From Owenia fusiformis (taxonomy: Eukaryota > Annelida > Polychaeta > Sabellida > Oweniidae): a DNA stretch of 64,000 nt. The stretch covers positions 14,183,754 through 14,247,753 of the forward strand of contig CAIIXF020000011.1 of assembly GCA_903813345.2 (NCBI GenBank), read 5' to 3'. Positions 1-11,611 of this stretch are shown here, in pieces. The translations under genes were made by a program, and so were the position numbers. The first letter of the stretch is position 1. Every line of letters starts with the position of its first letter. Under the pieces are notes generated by a model. That model ran no database searches and was not told the DNA's origin. It was given only the letters and a program-made list of their open reading frames with translations.

Positions 1-2077
1 CTGCATGCTGTCCAGAGAGATTAAGAAGAATAACAAGAATGACATCCTCGGCCATGCATAATTAGGATACATCACATTAAAAAGATGAAATACAAGACCA
101 TACCACTGTCAATTCCCAATAGTACCTTTACTGTAACACTGATAAGCAATGTCTACCTACCTAAAGAGTACAAGGTAACATGTATCAACCCCAAGGCCAT
201 TCCGTACAGATCCAAGTGAACTCTTGCTGCGTCCTCACGAGATCTCTGGATCACACTATATCCGTCATAGCTAACTACTCACATTACAATACGAGCAAGT
301 AAAAATGAGTGGACCTTCACCAGAGCTCAACGATACCCCTCCAGAACGACCCAATGCATGCCGGCACCACAGCATGCATTGAAGAAAGAAAATTCAGAAT
401 ACCTCCTCCTGGTGGGTGCAAGACCCACCATTTTGACCTGCAAGTAAAGAATGCTTTCACCAGCCATCAGAATATAGGCAAAACAAAGAACCAAGCTCAA
501 CAATAAGAATCCAACTTGGAAACTGTTGGTCGGGACTTACAAGGAATTGATACCTGAAACCCATGCATCTAGAGATTGATAGACACTGATCATCAGAATC
601 ACAGTGGAGGTACTACGAGGAACATCAAACGGTATGACCAAGTAAACCAGAGCTCTCAATGCAATGGATCAGAATGACCCATGCTCAACGATGCCATTCT
701 TAGATATTCCTCAAAATCAATCGGGACAACATAAAACATGAACAGGGGAAGGCCTCCCAACACTTGATCAAGTGTTAAGACATGTTTAGCCATCCAGCCT
801 CCTAGCAGATTCCAGGTTCCTTCACTCCAGAATAATGGGTCGGCCAACAAAATCCACCGGTTCAATCAAAATGGAAGGTGTCCCACTAACGAGAAAACCT
901 GCCGCTCCTAAACCATAGATGGAAAACATGTCTAGCTGGTAGATGACCCCATATGGAATAACTAAGATAACTTAACCAAATAACTAAGATAACTCAACAA
1001 GATTACTTAACTTAGGTGACAGGAACTTTGTGATGAGGCTCATCTTTAAGGGAGTGGAGTCCAGGAGGCGACTCATTTTCCAGTGCATGGCTTATCTTTC
1101 AGGGGATTGCTCATTTTCCAGGGGATTGTTCATTTTCCAGCGGGTGGCTCATCTCTCAGCGGGTGGATTATCTTCCAGCAGGTTGCTCAATTGCCAGCAG
1201 GTGGATCATCTTCCAGTGGAATGCTCATCTTGCAGTGGAATGCTCATCTTGCAGTGGGTTGCTCATCTTCCAGTGGGTTGTTCATCTTCCAGTTGGTTGT
1301 TCATCTTCCAGTTGGTTGCTCTTCTTCCAGTTGGTTGCTCTTCTTCCAGTTGGTTGCTCTTCTTCCAGTTGGTTGCTCTTCTTCCAGTTGGTTGTTCATC
1401 TTCCAGTTGGTTGTTCATCTTCCAGTTGGTTGCTTTTCTTCCAGTTGGTTGCTCTTCTTTCAGTTGGTTGCTCTTCTTTTAGTTGGTTGCTCTTCTTCCA
1501 GTTGGTTGCTCTTCTTCCAGTTGGTTACTCTTCTTCCAGTTGGTTGCTCTTCTTCCAGTTGGTTGCTCTTCTTCCAGTTGGTTGCTCATCTTCCAGTGGG
1601 TTGCTCATCTTCCAGCGGGTGAATTATCTTCCAGCGGTTGAATTATCTTTCAGTGGGTGGATCATCTTCTAGCAGTTGGATCATCTTCAAGGTTGCCATC
1701 TTCCACCAGATAGATCATCTTCAACTGGGAACTTGGCTTTCCAATGGGGGACTTGCCTTGCAGTGTGTGGCTTCCAGTGTGTGGCTCAGGTACTAGTGGG
1801 CTGACCACCTCCAAGCTAAAGGTAAATCTGGAAGAAATATTGTACATTAGGAAATAAAAATACTGTACTTACTTGAACCCCACATCCTAGAGATAATCTT
1901 CCATCCAGGGCAATGCTTCTTCAGTAACACACAGACATCACCAGAATAACAATATCCTATGTAGAAACAGGCGTTGCAGGCAGATGGTGCATATTGAAGT
2001 TACTCTCATAAACTCATAGGAAAGGACAGAAACTTATCTTCAGTGGAAGAGGAGTGCATCTGAAAGTACATACAAAA
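1..2077. repeat. 4,669-bp tandem duplication, copy 1 (cut by window edge)
   Basis: This segment recurs at 4670-6649 with a constant offset of 4,669 bp up to the 19-bp minisatellite. Only scattered single-base differences were seen in the first kilobase, for example near 271 and 751. After the minisatellite the offset falls to 4,574 bp, a loss of exactly five 19-bp units in copy 2. The repeated short ORF at 309-506 is a by-product of the duplication; no splice, start or domain evidence supports it as a gene. The left end is outside the window, so further copies are possible. Confidence 0.9.
1050..1700. repeat. 19-bp minisatellite array A
   Basis: The unit is close to ttccagttggttgctcttc. The core (about 1247-1600) is nearly perfect and both flanks decay into variants such as ttccagcgggtggatcatc. 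Because 19 is not a multiple of three and no frame of the unit has a stop, all three forward frames stay open over hundreds of bases and read the same cyclic 19-residue peptide. This explains the long overlapping ORFs here; they are not evidence of a protein. Confidence 0.9.
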
Positions 2078-2169
2078 TAGGAAAAGTTCAGCAATGGTTT
2101 CAATTTTCAATTTTTCAACAAGGCTTCCATGATCAAGACACTTCCATAACAGGGGGGGGGGAGGGAATG

Positions 2170-2500
2170 CAAATCTCCAGTGAGATCATCTTTCAGCAGT
2201 TTGATCATCTTCCACCAGGAGGATCATCTTCCAACGGATGGATCATCTTCCAGCGGATGGATCATCTTCCAGCGAATGGATCATCTTTCAGAGAGCAGCT
2301 TGTCTTCAGATGAGTGGCTTGACTTTTTGCAAATGGCTCGTAATCTGGTAGATGGCTCATATTCCAGGAGCTGACTAATATTCTAGTGGTTGCCTCATCT
2401 TCAGTGGATGGCTCGTCTTCAAATGATTCTGCATCTTTATGAGGGTGACTCCTCTTCCAGGGGATGGATGATTTTCCAGACAGCATTTTCCGTTCCAGTT
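2170..2500. repeat. Diverged 19-bp minisatellite array B
   Basis: Degenerate 19-bp units (gatcatcttccagcggatg and variants) related to the array at 1050-1700. Arrays A and B sit at the same distance from two related exon-like segments on the minus strand, so array plus exon seems to have been duplicated together as an older cassette of about 740 bp. Confidence 0.75.
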
Positions 2501-2605
2501 GGTTTCATGACTTCCAGTTTGTGGCTCAGATTCTATTGGGCTGATCAACCCCATGCTAAAGGCAAATCTGAAATACTGTAAATTTGAAAATAAAACTTCA
2601 GTACT

Positions 2606-2745
2606 TACTTGAACAGGATCCTGGAGACTTCTCTCATCTTGAACAAAGCTACCGCAGTCGCACAAGGACATCACCAGAATAACAACATCATATGTAGATA
2701 CAGGTGCAACAGACACCAGGTGCTTATTGTAGTTACGATTTGAAA
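2606..2745 (-). pseudogene. Degenerate paralogous exon, minus strand
   Basis: On the minus strand this segment ends in a donor-like CTGTTCAA|gtaagtact. Its middle (gtatctacatatgatg...) is recognisably related to the better exon at 3208-3363 and to a further copy at about 1873-1990, repeated in the duplication near 6447-6565. The most downstream copies carry in-frame stops in the homologous frame. The acceptor here reads tttccg rather than an AG. The most economical reading is decayed or non-coding copies of a duplicated exon. The protein family is unknown. Confidence 0.35.
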
Positions 2746-3207
2746 CATCCCGGAAAGGGTAGAAGTTTTAACCTCCAGGGTAAGAGGAATGCATCTGTAA
2801 GTACATATAAAATAGGAAGTCAGCAATGATTTAAATTTTGATTTGTTGTTACAATGCCAAAATGATTGAGCCACTTACTGAACAAGCGGAGGAGGGAATG
2901 CAAGACATTCCTTTTATTGATTCTAGTAAATCTCTCATGGCCTTTCACCCCTCCCGGCTCAAGATTTACATCATCAAATCAACTAACTGCCTGAACAGAA
3001 GTATCTCTGTAGAAGTGCATTGTGGTCTATATATTTTTAGAACATGAATTAAAATTATGTTTTTGAACATTGAATTACCCCCCGACCCCAAGACCAATAT
3101 AATGAATAGTTGTATTCATTTTTTATTCATTCTTTTTGATATGTTAAAAGCCAACATACATATTATCTCCAAATTGGCTCTTCACTATAGCTAGTAGCTA
3201 CCCTTAC

Positions 3208-3363
3208 CTGTGTGGGTGTAACATTCCTGTCGTTTCTTTAGTTGCACACAGCTGTTAGTACAGGCAGTAGCAATATGCTTTGTAGATACATACACTGCAA
3301 ACAACTGACCCAAATCATTGATCCACTTCGAAAGACCACAACCAGGGTAGATATTGTCATGAC
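3208..3363 (-). CDS. Candidate internal exon, unidentified Cys-rich protein
   Basis: A 156-bp open segment bounded on the minus strand by a good acceptor (tactttcag|GTCATG) and a good donor (CACACAG|gtaaggg). Both boundaries are phase 1, so the exon is symmetric. The reading frame has no stop and encodes about 51 residues with four cysteines (PGCGLSKW, ATACTNSC, RQECY). I do not recognise the family. No other exon of this gene was securely joined; weak minus-strand candidates lie near 3841-3897 and 4108-4172 but their phases do not chain cleanly. It could belong to a gene whose downstream exons were multiplied by the local duplications. Confidence 0.42.
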
Positions 3364-4669
3364 CTGAAAGTACTTAAAAAGAAAAAAAAGTCAGCAATGA
3401 TTTGACTTTTTTCCTTAAAAGAAACAAGTAAATATACCCATCTCACTGAAATGGCCATTTTTCAGATGTGAGTACATTTACATATAACTTTTAAGAGAAT
3501 GCATGAACATGCAAAATGTCACCACTGGCCATTTGTTAAAGATGTACTTGGTTACAGTAAGCCGAACACTAATTGATTACTGATCAAGAAGTTTCATCCA
3601 CCCATCAGTTTGAGAATATAACATTATGTCAACACTTCTGTAGTGACATAAAAATCAAATCATTGCCCAGTAAGTACAGTTTACTAAAAACTATGAACAA
3701 AAATCATATCATTACTGAATAAATTTTCAAATTGTTGCTTTAAAAGCTAGCATTATAGTATTCAAATGATCAAGACCAAATTGATAGAGCTAGAACTATT
3801 TTGTTGGTAAGTTTTCAAAGTCTCAGAATGAAAATTACCAAACACATGCAAACAGAACCACTGTTCCTTGTGTTGCAGCCAAGAACCTGCTTTGCTGGAA
3901 ATACAAAAAAAAGGTGCTGTAGTACTTGTTAATATTACGATTTAAATATATTGCAAAAATTCAAATCAATTAGGAGGGATGGAGTAAGGTACATGTACAC
4001 ATAGTAATACATCTTAACTAGGTAAAAAATACTGCTTCCAGCGCTGTATAGCTGATTCTTCTGGTGGGTGTATGGTCCTGTGAAAAGAGAATTCATTTAT
4101 TAGTAACTTCCGCATGCAACAGTAGTAGTTGTAGTTCAGGCAAGGAGCAGTCTTTAACCCTCTTCAAAACACCTGCAATGAGAAAATGATTTTACTGTCT
4201 ACCTTAACTCCAAAGCATGCAAGGGATTATCATTTGCAAAAAAGTTGCCAAGTTGCCTTTATCAATCAGATTCTAGGTCGTAAATACCTAGATGGTTGAT
4301 TGCTTATTGGACCAAAACATGGTCGCATTAACACTGACCTCAAAACAAGAAAAAAACAGTCAAATTGAAAAATTGATGATGATTTGATGAAACTTAAGAT
4401 CATCTACCAACTCGCACCAAAAAAGAGAATCGGTATCCGAAAACTGAGACTAACATACCAAGGTATGTTAAATCTCAGGTGAAAATGAGTTTATAAAAAA
4501 AAATATGAAGACAATATTTTCCAAATATAGCACACATTACTTCCATTTTAATAAAACCAGGTGGATTCCATTATTCTTTCATGTCAGAACATAGAATCAG
4601 TTAGGAAGCTTTCAAGCCAACACACCTTAACAAAAGATCAAACATTGGGTGACCATCCCCCTGCTCATG

Positions 4670-6649
4670 CTGTATGCTGTCCAGAGAGATTAAGAAGAAT
4701 AACAAGAATGACATCCTCGGCCATGCATAATTAGGATACATCACATTAAAAAGATGAAATACAAGACCATACCACTGTCAATTCCCAATAGTACCTTTAC
4801 TGTAACACTGATAAGCAATGTCTACCTACCTAAAGAGTACAAGGTAACATGTATCAACCCCAAGGCCATTCCGTACAGATCCAAGTGAACTCTTGCTGCG
4901 TCCTCACGAGATCTCTGGATCACACTATATCCGTCATAGCTAACTACTAACATTACAATACGAGCAAGTAAAAATGAGTGGACCTTCACCAGAGCTCAAC
5001 GATACCCCTCCAGAACGACCCAATGCATGCCGGCACCACAGCATGCATTGAAGAAAGAAAATTCAGAATACCTCCTCCTGGTGGGTGCAAGACCCACCAT
5101 TTTGACCTGCAAGTAAAGAATGCTTTCACCAGCCATCAGAATATAGGCAAAACAAAGAACCAAGCTCAACAATAAGAATCCAACTTGGAAACTGTTGGTC
5201 GGGACTTACAAGGAATTGATACCTGAAACCCATGCATCTAGAGATTGATAGACACTGATCATCAGAATCACAGTGGAGGTACTACGAGGAACATCAAACG
5301 GTATGACCAAGTAAACCAGAGCTCTCAATGCAATGGATCAGAATGACCCATGCTCAACGATGCCATTCTTAGATATTCCTCAAAATCAATCGGGACAACA
5401 TAAAACATGAACAGGGGAAGGCCTCCCAATACTTGATCAAGTGTTAAGACATGTTTAGCCATCCAGCCTCCTAGCAGATTCCAGGTTCCTTCACTCCAGA
5501 ATAATGGGTCGGCCAACAAAATCCACCGGTTCAATCAAAATGGAAGGTGTCCCACTAACGAGAAAACCTGCCGCTCCTAAACCATAGATGGAAAACATGT
5601 CTAGCTGGTAGATGACCCCATATGGAATAACTAAGATAACTTAACCAAATAACTAAGATAACTCAACAAGATTACTTAACTTAGGTGACAGGAACTTTGT
5701 GATGAGGCTCATCTTTAAGGGAGTGGAGTCCAGGAGGCGACTCATTTTCCAGTGCATGGCTTATCTTTCAGGGGATTGCTCATTTTCCAGGGGATTGTTC
5801 ATTTTCCAGCGGGTGGCTCATCTCTCAGCGGGTGGATCATCTTCCAGCAGGTTGCTCAATTGCCAGCAGGTGGATCATCTTCCAGTGGAATGCTCATCTT
5901 GCAGTGGGTTGTTCATCTTCCAGTGGGTTGTTCATCTTCCAGTTGGTTGTTCATCTTCCAGTTGGTTGCTCTTCTTCCAGTTGGTTGTTCATCTTCCAGT
6001 TGGTTGCTCTTCTTCCAGTTGGTTGCTCTTCTTCCAGTTGGTTGCTCTTCTTTCAGTTGGTTGCTCTTCTTTTAGTTGGTTGGTGTTCTTCCAGTTGGTT
6101 GCTCTTCTTCCAGTTGGTTGCTCTTCTTCCATTTGGTTCCTCTTCTTCCAGTTGGTTGCTCATCTTCCAGTGGGTTGCTCATCTTCCAGCGGGTGAATTA
6201 TCTTCCAGCGGTTGAATTATCTTTCAGTGGGTGGATCATCTTCTAGCAGTTGGATCATCTTCAAGGTTGCCATCTTCCACCAGATAGATCATCTTCACCT
6301 GGGAACTTGGCTTTCCAATGGGGGACTTGCCTTACAGTGTGTGGCTTCCAGTGTGTGGCTCAGGTACTAGTGGGCTGACCACCTCCAAGCTAAAGGTAAA
6401 TCTGGAAGAAATATTGTACATTAGGAAATAAAAATACTGTACTTACTTGAACCCCACATCCTAGAGATAATCTTCCATCCAGGGCAATGCTTCTTCAGTA
6501 ACACACAGACATCACCAGAATAACAATATCCTATGTAGAAACAGGCGTTGCAGGCAGATGGTGCATATTGAAGTTACTCTCATAAACTCATAGGAAAGGA
6601 CAGAAACTTATCTTCAGGGGAAGAGTGCATCTGAAAGTACATACAAATT
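4670..6649. repeat. 4,669-bp tandem duplication, copy 2
   Basis: Second copy of the segment at 1-2077. It ends abruptly at about 6649, where copy 1 continues into different sequence and copy 2 runs into a CA microsatellite. Its 19-bp array (about 5719-6310) is 95 bp shorter than that of copy 1. The close identity implies a very recent event or an assembly artefact such as retained alleles. Confidence 0.9.
5719..6310. repeat. 19-bp minisatellite array A, second copy
   Basis: Same unit and flanking variants as 1050-1700, five units shorter, with different local substitutions (for example a ggtgttcttcc variant near 6081). Open in all three forward frames for the same trivial reason. Confidence 0.9.
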
Positions 6650-6665
6650 GAGTCTGACACATACA

Positions 6666-6668
<3 letters not shown>

Positions 6669-6735
<67 letters not shown>
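6669..6735. repeat. (CA)n microsatellite
   Basis: Uninterrupted CA dinucleotide run of about 66 bp. It sits exactly at the junction where the 4.67-kb duplication ends and the composite repeat begins. Confidence 0.97.
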
Positions 6736-6738
<3 letters not shown>

Positions 6739-7187
6739 GTACATGTAAATGGTGGCCATTTTTCAAAATGGCAGACTAATCCCCAACGTGTTATTAGACA
6801 ATGTGCCATGCTTAAAGTATTTACATATTTAATATGAACAAAATCGCTCCACTACTTTTTGAGTTATAGTACAAAATGTAAAAATGACGGCCATTTTTTA
6901 AAATGACGGCCATTTTTTAAAATGACCACCTTCTACCCGAAGTGTCATGAGACGGTACAAGGCTCATGAGTATTCACATATCAAATATGAAAAAATCGCT
7001 TAACTGGTTTTCAAAATGGCCGCCTACTACGCAAAGTGTCATTAGACAGTGTGCAATACTTATAGTCTTCACATATCAAATATGAACAAAATCACTCCAT
7101 TACTTTTTGAGTTACAGTAAAAAATGTTAAGGTCAGGGTGCACGATGGGAAATTTTCTGCATTTCTCAATTGAGTCGCATGTTATTT

Positions 7188-9371
7188 TTCAAACAAGAAT
7201 CACTCCTTCCCACATTGTTTATATCTTCCAGTTTTGCACAAAGAGTGCACTTATGTGCCTGGAAAAGACTTGTGAGAAGAATGTTTTGATAAGGAGTATA
7301 AAAACAAGACAAGAAAATTCAGTGAAAAAATTCAAAAGAAAGGATCCGTTACCCCATGTACCTAAAGGTGCCCCCAAAAGTTTCATTTCATAACATGGAA
7401 ATAGTTACTTTTATAAATTATGAACACATCCAAAACAAAATTTGGTCATAGGGATTAAAACTAAGGTCAGTCAGTGCATTTAAGTTTGACTATGCAAATC
7501 ATTCTAAATATCATGTTAGGGGTATGTTAGTCTTCACCCATGACTATTTTAAGTATATTGACCATTCAATCAATCGATATATCAAAATATCATTAAGGTA
7601 GGACACAAAGGGCAACATACTGAAAACACAAATCATAAAGCAACCCCTAAAATGTAATATATCTATGAATCTTAATCTTGAATCTCAGCAAAAGTATCAC
7701 CTCAGTTGGTATGCAGTAGGTTTAACCTAGGATATTCAATTTAGAGGACATATTAAACATCATTATCAAAGGTAGGACACAAAGGGCAACATATTGAAAA
7801 CACAAAACTTAGGTATTCAACTCAAATATCAAAAATCTAGTTGTGACTTTCCAATATATCATATATTTATTTGGCATTTTCAAAGAATAATTCAATTGAA
7901 GCTAAAGGTATAAAGTCAAATGGTTGCTTTTTAATATTGAAAAGGTACATCTAGGAGAGTTTTTTCGTCAGTTTGAAACCCATTGTTTTGCTATCAAACA
8001 AGTGGAGGTATTTTAATCTATCCATTGTATAACATATCATTATTATGAAGTAAAATATTTTAGTTTGACTTAGGATTACAAGCGGTGTCCATTTAATGGC
8101 TAAATGGATATTGATTCCGTCTTTCAGCAATATATCATCTTTTAGGACAAGCATCAAAAATAAATTGACCCTTTTGTTTCTTTTGGTGAGAACTACCTTG
8201 CAAGCAGTGTTCCTATGTTATCATAACTAAATTAATGTCATTGCTGAATTTATAAAATAAGTTTCCATACGTAAAATAAAAAATAATCGAAAATAATTAA
8301 AATGGGACGGAGGGGGGGGGAGGGGACGGAGGGGGGGGGAGTAATAATTCTATAAAGTGAAACAACTTCACACGAATTCTTGTATTTGAAAAATGAACTC
8401 ATTAACTTAGTAAGAAACTGGATGATATACCCCCGGAGACTGAAAAATGGGGACATTTGGAGTAAAAGAACTTAAAGTCGCGAAACATCTCTAATCATGT
8501 CTTATATACATATTGCTCCCCCCCTCCGTCCCCTCCCCCCCTCCGTCCCAAATTCAATATTTTCGATTATTTTTTATTTCACATATGGAAACTTATTTTA
8601 TAAATTCAGCAATGACATTAATTTAGTTATGATAACATCACTTACAAGTATTTATTACAGGTCGTCCAGGCCATTGTTGCTTGATTTATAGCAAAAACAT
8701 TGATTTGTGCCTGTTGATGGCCTCGCGCCTTTTTTAATAGATCTCATACCTTAGATACGTATGGTTTCAGAAAAAATCCCAGAAAACCTAACATATTCTA
8801 CCATACCGTGCTCCTATCCATTAAGCAATTCAATAGTAAACTTTTTCTTGAAAAAATAAATCTTCCAGATTTGTTGAATTTCCTAGCAGAAATTGACTGC
8901 TCCCCCCTCCGTCCCATATTCACGATCACCGGGTGTGAATAGGGTGCCTTTCAAAACAATAGGATTACAAAGTATCTACGCATCGTTGATCTGCTTAGTG
9001 AAGGTTATTATGCTCAGACACAATGTAGTTTTATACTGACAAGTCAATTTAAGTGTATCTACAAAAATCAAGATTTTATTCAAGGTTTTGTCAAAATATG
9101 TGAAAATTACTCATTTTAAGAGTCAGAATGACATGTGTTAAGAATCACTGTAAAAAACAACTTTTTACCATATTCTAAATATTATTTTTGTGAATTGTTG
9201 AAAATATACTTCTTAAAGATTCATATTATATAAGAATAATCCTGGAATTCCAATTTAAATTACATTTTTCAAAACAAATCTTCTCACAAGGCTTTTCTAG
9301 GCACATAAATGCACTTTTTGTGCCAACCTGGAAGATGCAGACAATGTGGGGAAGGAGTTATTTTTGTTTGA
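7188..9371. repeat. Large inverted repeat (arms about 100 bp)
   Basis: The arm at 7188-7288 is the imperfect reverse complement of 9271-9371 (shared landmarks: actccttcccacattgt, cacttatgtgcctggaaaag, cttgtgagaag). The sequence outside the left arm (7150-7190, with ctcaattgagtcgcatgtta) pairs instead with 11318-11362. The right arm has therefore been split by the tandem array between 9372 and 11317. The 2-kb loop holds short repeats (ggtaggacacaaagggcaac at 7594 and 7771) and the foldback at 8211-8640, but no gene. Confidence 0.75.
8211..8640. repeat. Foldback with G-run/C-run arms
   Basis: About 125-bp arms, 8211-8340 and 8512-8640, are reverse complements separated by about 170 bp. The inner part of the left arm is two blocks of gggacggagg with long G runs; the right arm carries the matching ccccctccgtccc blocks. 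A third ccccctccgtccc block stands alone near 8901. No target duplication was resolved. Confidence 0.75.
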
Positions 9372-9409
9372 AAATTTAGTACCGTGGGTACTGGGCTCAC
9401 ATGGTCAGA

Positions 9410-11290
9410 AAATTAAAAAAAACGGATATAATTTTTTGCTGTTTTTTTGTAACAAAATTATTTCTAGCCACTATGCCACTATTTTGGACTGACTGAGAGA
9501 CAGATGGATAAATCGATGTGAAGTAAAATGGTTGAAAAAAACGAATATAATTTTTTGTCAATTATTTGTAACAAAATTATTTCATACAACTACTCTTTAC
9601 AGTGACATGGCTTTTTGCAATGCAAGACACCTGAAATTATTTGTAAAGCTAGGAAATGGGCCAAAATTAAATTTCGCGAGACAAAAATGGCGACCATTTT
9701 GAAATCAGGCAAGTTTTTGAACCAGGAGTCATAGGGGAGTTTTTTGTATTGATGTTGAACAAAAATAACTTGAAACTGGAATCCTATCCACAGAGGTTTT
9801 AAGCAAATGGTCCAAAAGAGGATTTCGCGAGACAGATGGACAAATCAGTGTTAACTAAAATGGCTGAAAATAAAATAAAAAAAACGGATACTGTACACCC
9901 GGTATTATTCACGTGCGATTAACTTTCGCGCTTTTCGCGAGGGTGTTAAAATCACGAAAAATTATCGTCGCGAAATTGCCAATTAAATCCCCGGGAATTT
10001 GTTTTTACCCGGGGCTCTGATGCATTTCGTTTTGTCTACTAGTTTGGATCGAGTTATAGTACTTCAATAGTACTGTGCAACTCCATGACTTTACTATGCC
10101 CATGCACGGCAATGAAAGAGCACGTGTGCACGATTGTTCACGTGATCGTAGCCTGCAATTTGATTGGACATCATATACTGGGGAATCCCCGAATACGATA
10201 AAATACAGTATTCGCGAAATTTAATAGCCGCGAAACCGTGTTTTCGCAAAATTCGCGAAATTAAAGCTCGCGAATAATACCGGGCGTACAGTATAATATT
10301 TTGCCGATTTTTTGTAACAAAATTATTTCATACAACTACTCTTTACAGTGACATGGCTTTTTACAATGCAGGACAGCTGAAATTATTTGTAAAGCTAGGA
10401 AATGGGCAAAAAGTGAATTTCTCGAAACAAGAATGGCGACCATTTTGAAAATAGGCGAGCTTTTGAACCAAGAGTCATAGGAGAGTTTTTTGTATTGATG
10501 TTGAACAAAATTAACTTAAAACGGGAATCCTATCGACAGAGGGTTTAAGGTAAATGGTCCAAAAGTGGATTTTGCGAGACAGATGGACAAATCAAACTAA
10601 AATGGCTGAAAATAAAAAAATGGATATAATTTTTCGCTGATTTTTCATAACAAAATTATTTCATACATCTACTCTTTACATTGACATGGATTTTTACAAT
10701 GTAGGACACTTGAAATTATTTATAAAGCTAGGAAATGGGTCAAAAGTGAATTTCGCGAGACAAAAGTGACGGCCATTTTGAAAATAGGCGAGCTTTTGAA
10801 CCAGGAGTCATAGGGGAGTTTTCTGTATTGATGTTGAACAGAAATAACTTAAAACAGGAATCCTATCGACAGAGGTTTTAAAACGTGCCACTGTTTTTGA
10901 CGGAAAGTGGATTTCGAGAGTCAGATAGACAAATCAATGTTAACTAAAATGGCTAAAATTAAAAAAAATGGATATAATTTTTCACTGATTTTTTGTAACA
11001 AAATTATTTCATATATCTACTCTTTACATTGACATGGATTTTTACAATGTAGGACACCTGAAATTATTTGTAAAGCTAGGAAATGGGTCAAAAGTGAATT
11101 TCGCGAGACAAAAGTGACGGCCATTTTGAAAATAGGCGAGCTTTTGAACCAGGAGTCATAGGGGAGTTTTCTGTATTGATGTTGAACAGAAATAACTTAA
11201 AACAGGAATCCTATTGACAGAGGTTTCAAAACGTGCTACTATTGTTGACAGACAGACAGACGGACGGACGGACGGACAGACAGACAAGTG
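9410..11290. repeat. Tandem array, units about 340 bp
   Basis: Four full units and a partial one. They start at aaaatggytgaaaat (about 9526, 9858, 10600, 10947) and carry the landmarks taacaaaattatttcata, gtaaagctaggaaatggg and aaccaggagtcatagggg. Spacing is 332-347 bp once the 9891-10291 insertion is subtracted. The array ends in a gaca/ggac tetranucleotide run (about 11248-11285). Short frames inside are broken and do not persist between units. Confidence 0.85.
9891..10291. mobile_element. TA-flanked MITE-like element, 401 bp
   Basis: Terminal inverted repeats of about 25 bp (left ctgtacacccggtattattc; right the reverse complement of gaataataccgggcgtacag) are flanked by TA on both sides (9889-9890, 10292-10293). 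The insertion interrupts one unit of the 340-bp array; removing it restores cggatataattttt as in sibling units. TA duplication and inverted termini fit the Tc1/mariner/pogo group of DNA transposons in non-autonomous form. The interior is rich in tcgcgaa motifs and has no ORF. Confidence 0.85.
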
Positions 11291-11611
11291 AGTGATTGCA
11301 AAAGCTCACCATGTGAGCTAAAAATAACATGTGACTCAATTGAGGAATGCTGAAAATTTCCCAACAAATAACACACATAAAAACGGCAGCCATTTTTCAA
11401 AATGGCTGCCATCTACCCAAAATGTCATTTGACATTGTGCCATGCTTAAAGTATTCACATACCGAATATGAAAAAATCGCTCCACTAGCAGTTACAGCAA
11501 AAATCGTAAAATGATGTGCAAAGGCAGCAATTTTTCAAAATGTGTGCCATAAATTTCTTCTATATTTATATTTCTAGCTTAATTAATGTCCTAGATAACC
11601 TTTTTACATTT

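Noticed and set aside
309-506. 65-codon ORF repeated at 4978-5175
   Set aside because: Its conservation is explained by the recent duplication. It has no splice context, signal or domain, and the copies are too similar to show selection.
1030-1672. Three overlapping long ORFs reading Leu/Ser/Phe-rich repeats
   Set aside because: A stop-free 19-bp unit keeps all frames open; all three give the same cyclic peptide.
6588-6809. ORF with a Val-Cys run
   Set aside because: Translation of the CA microsatellite.
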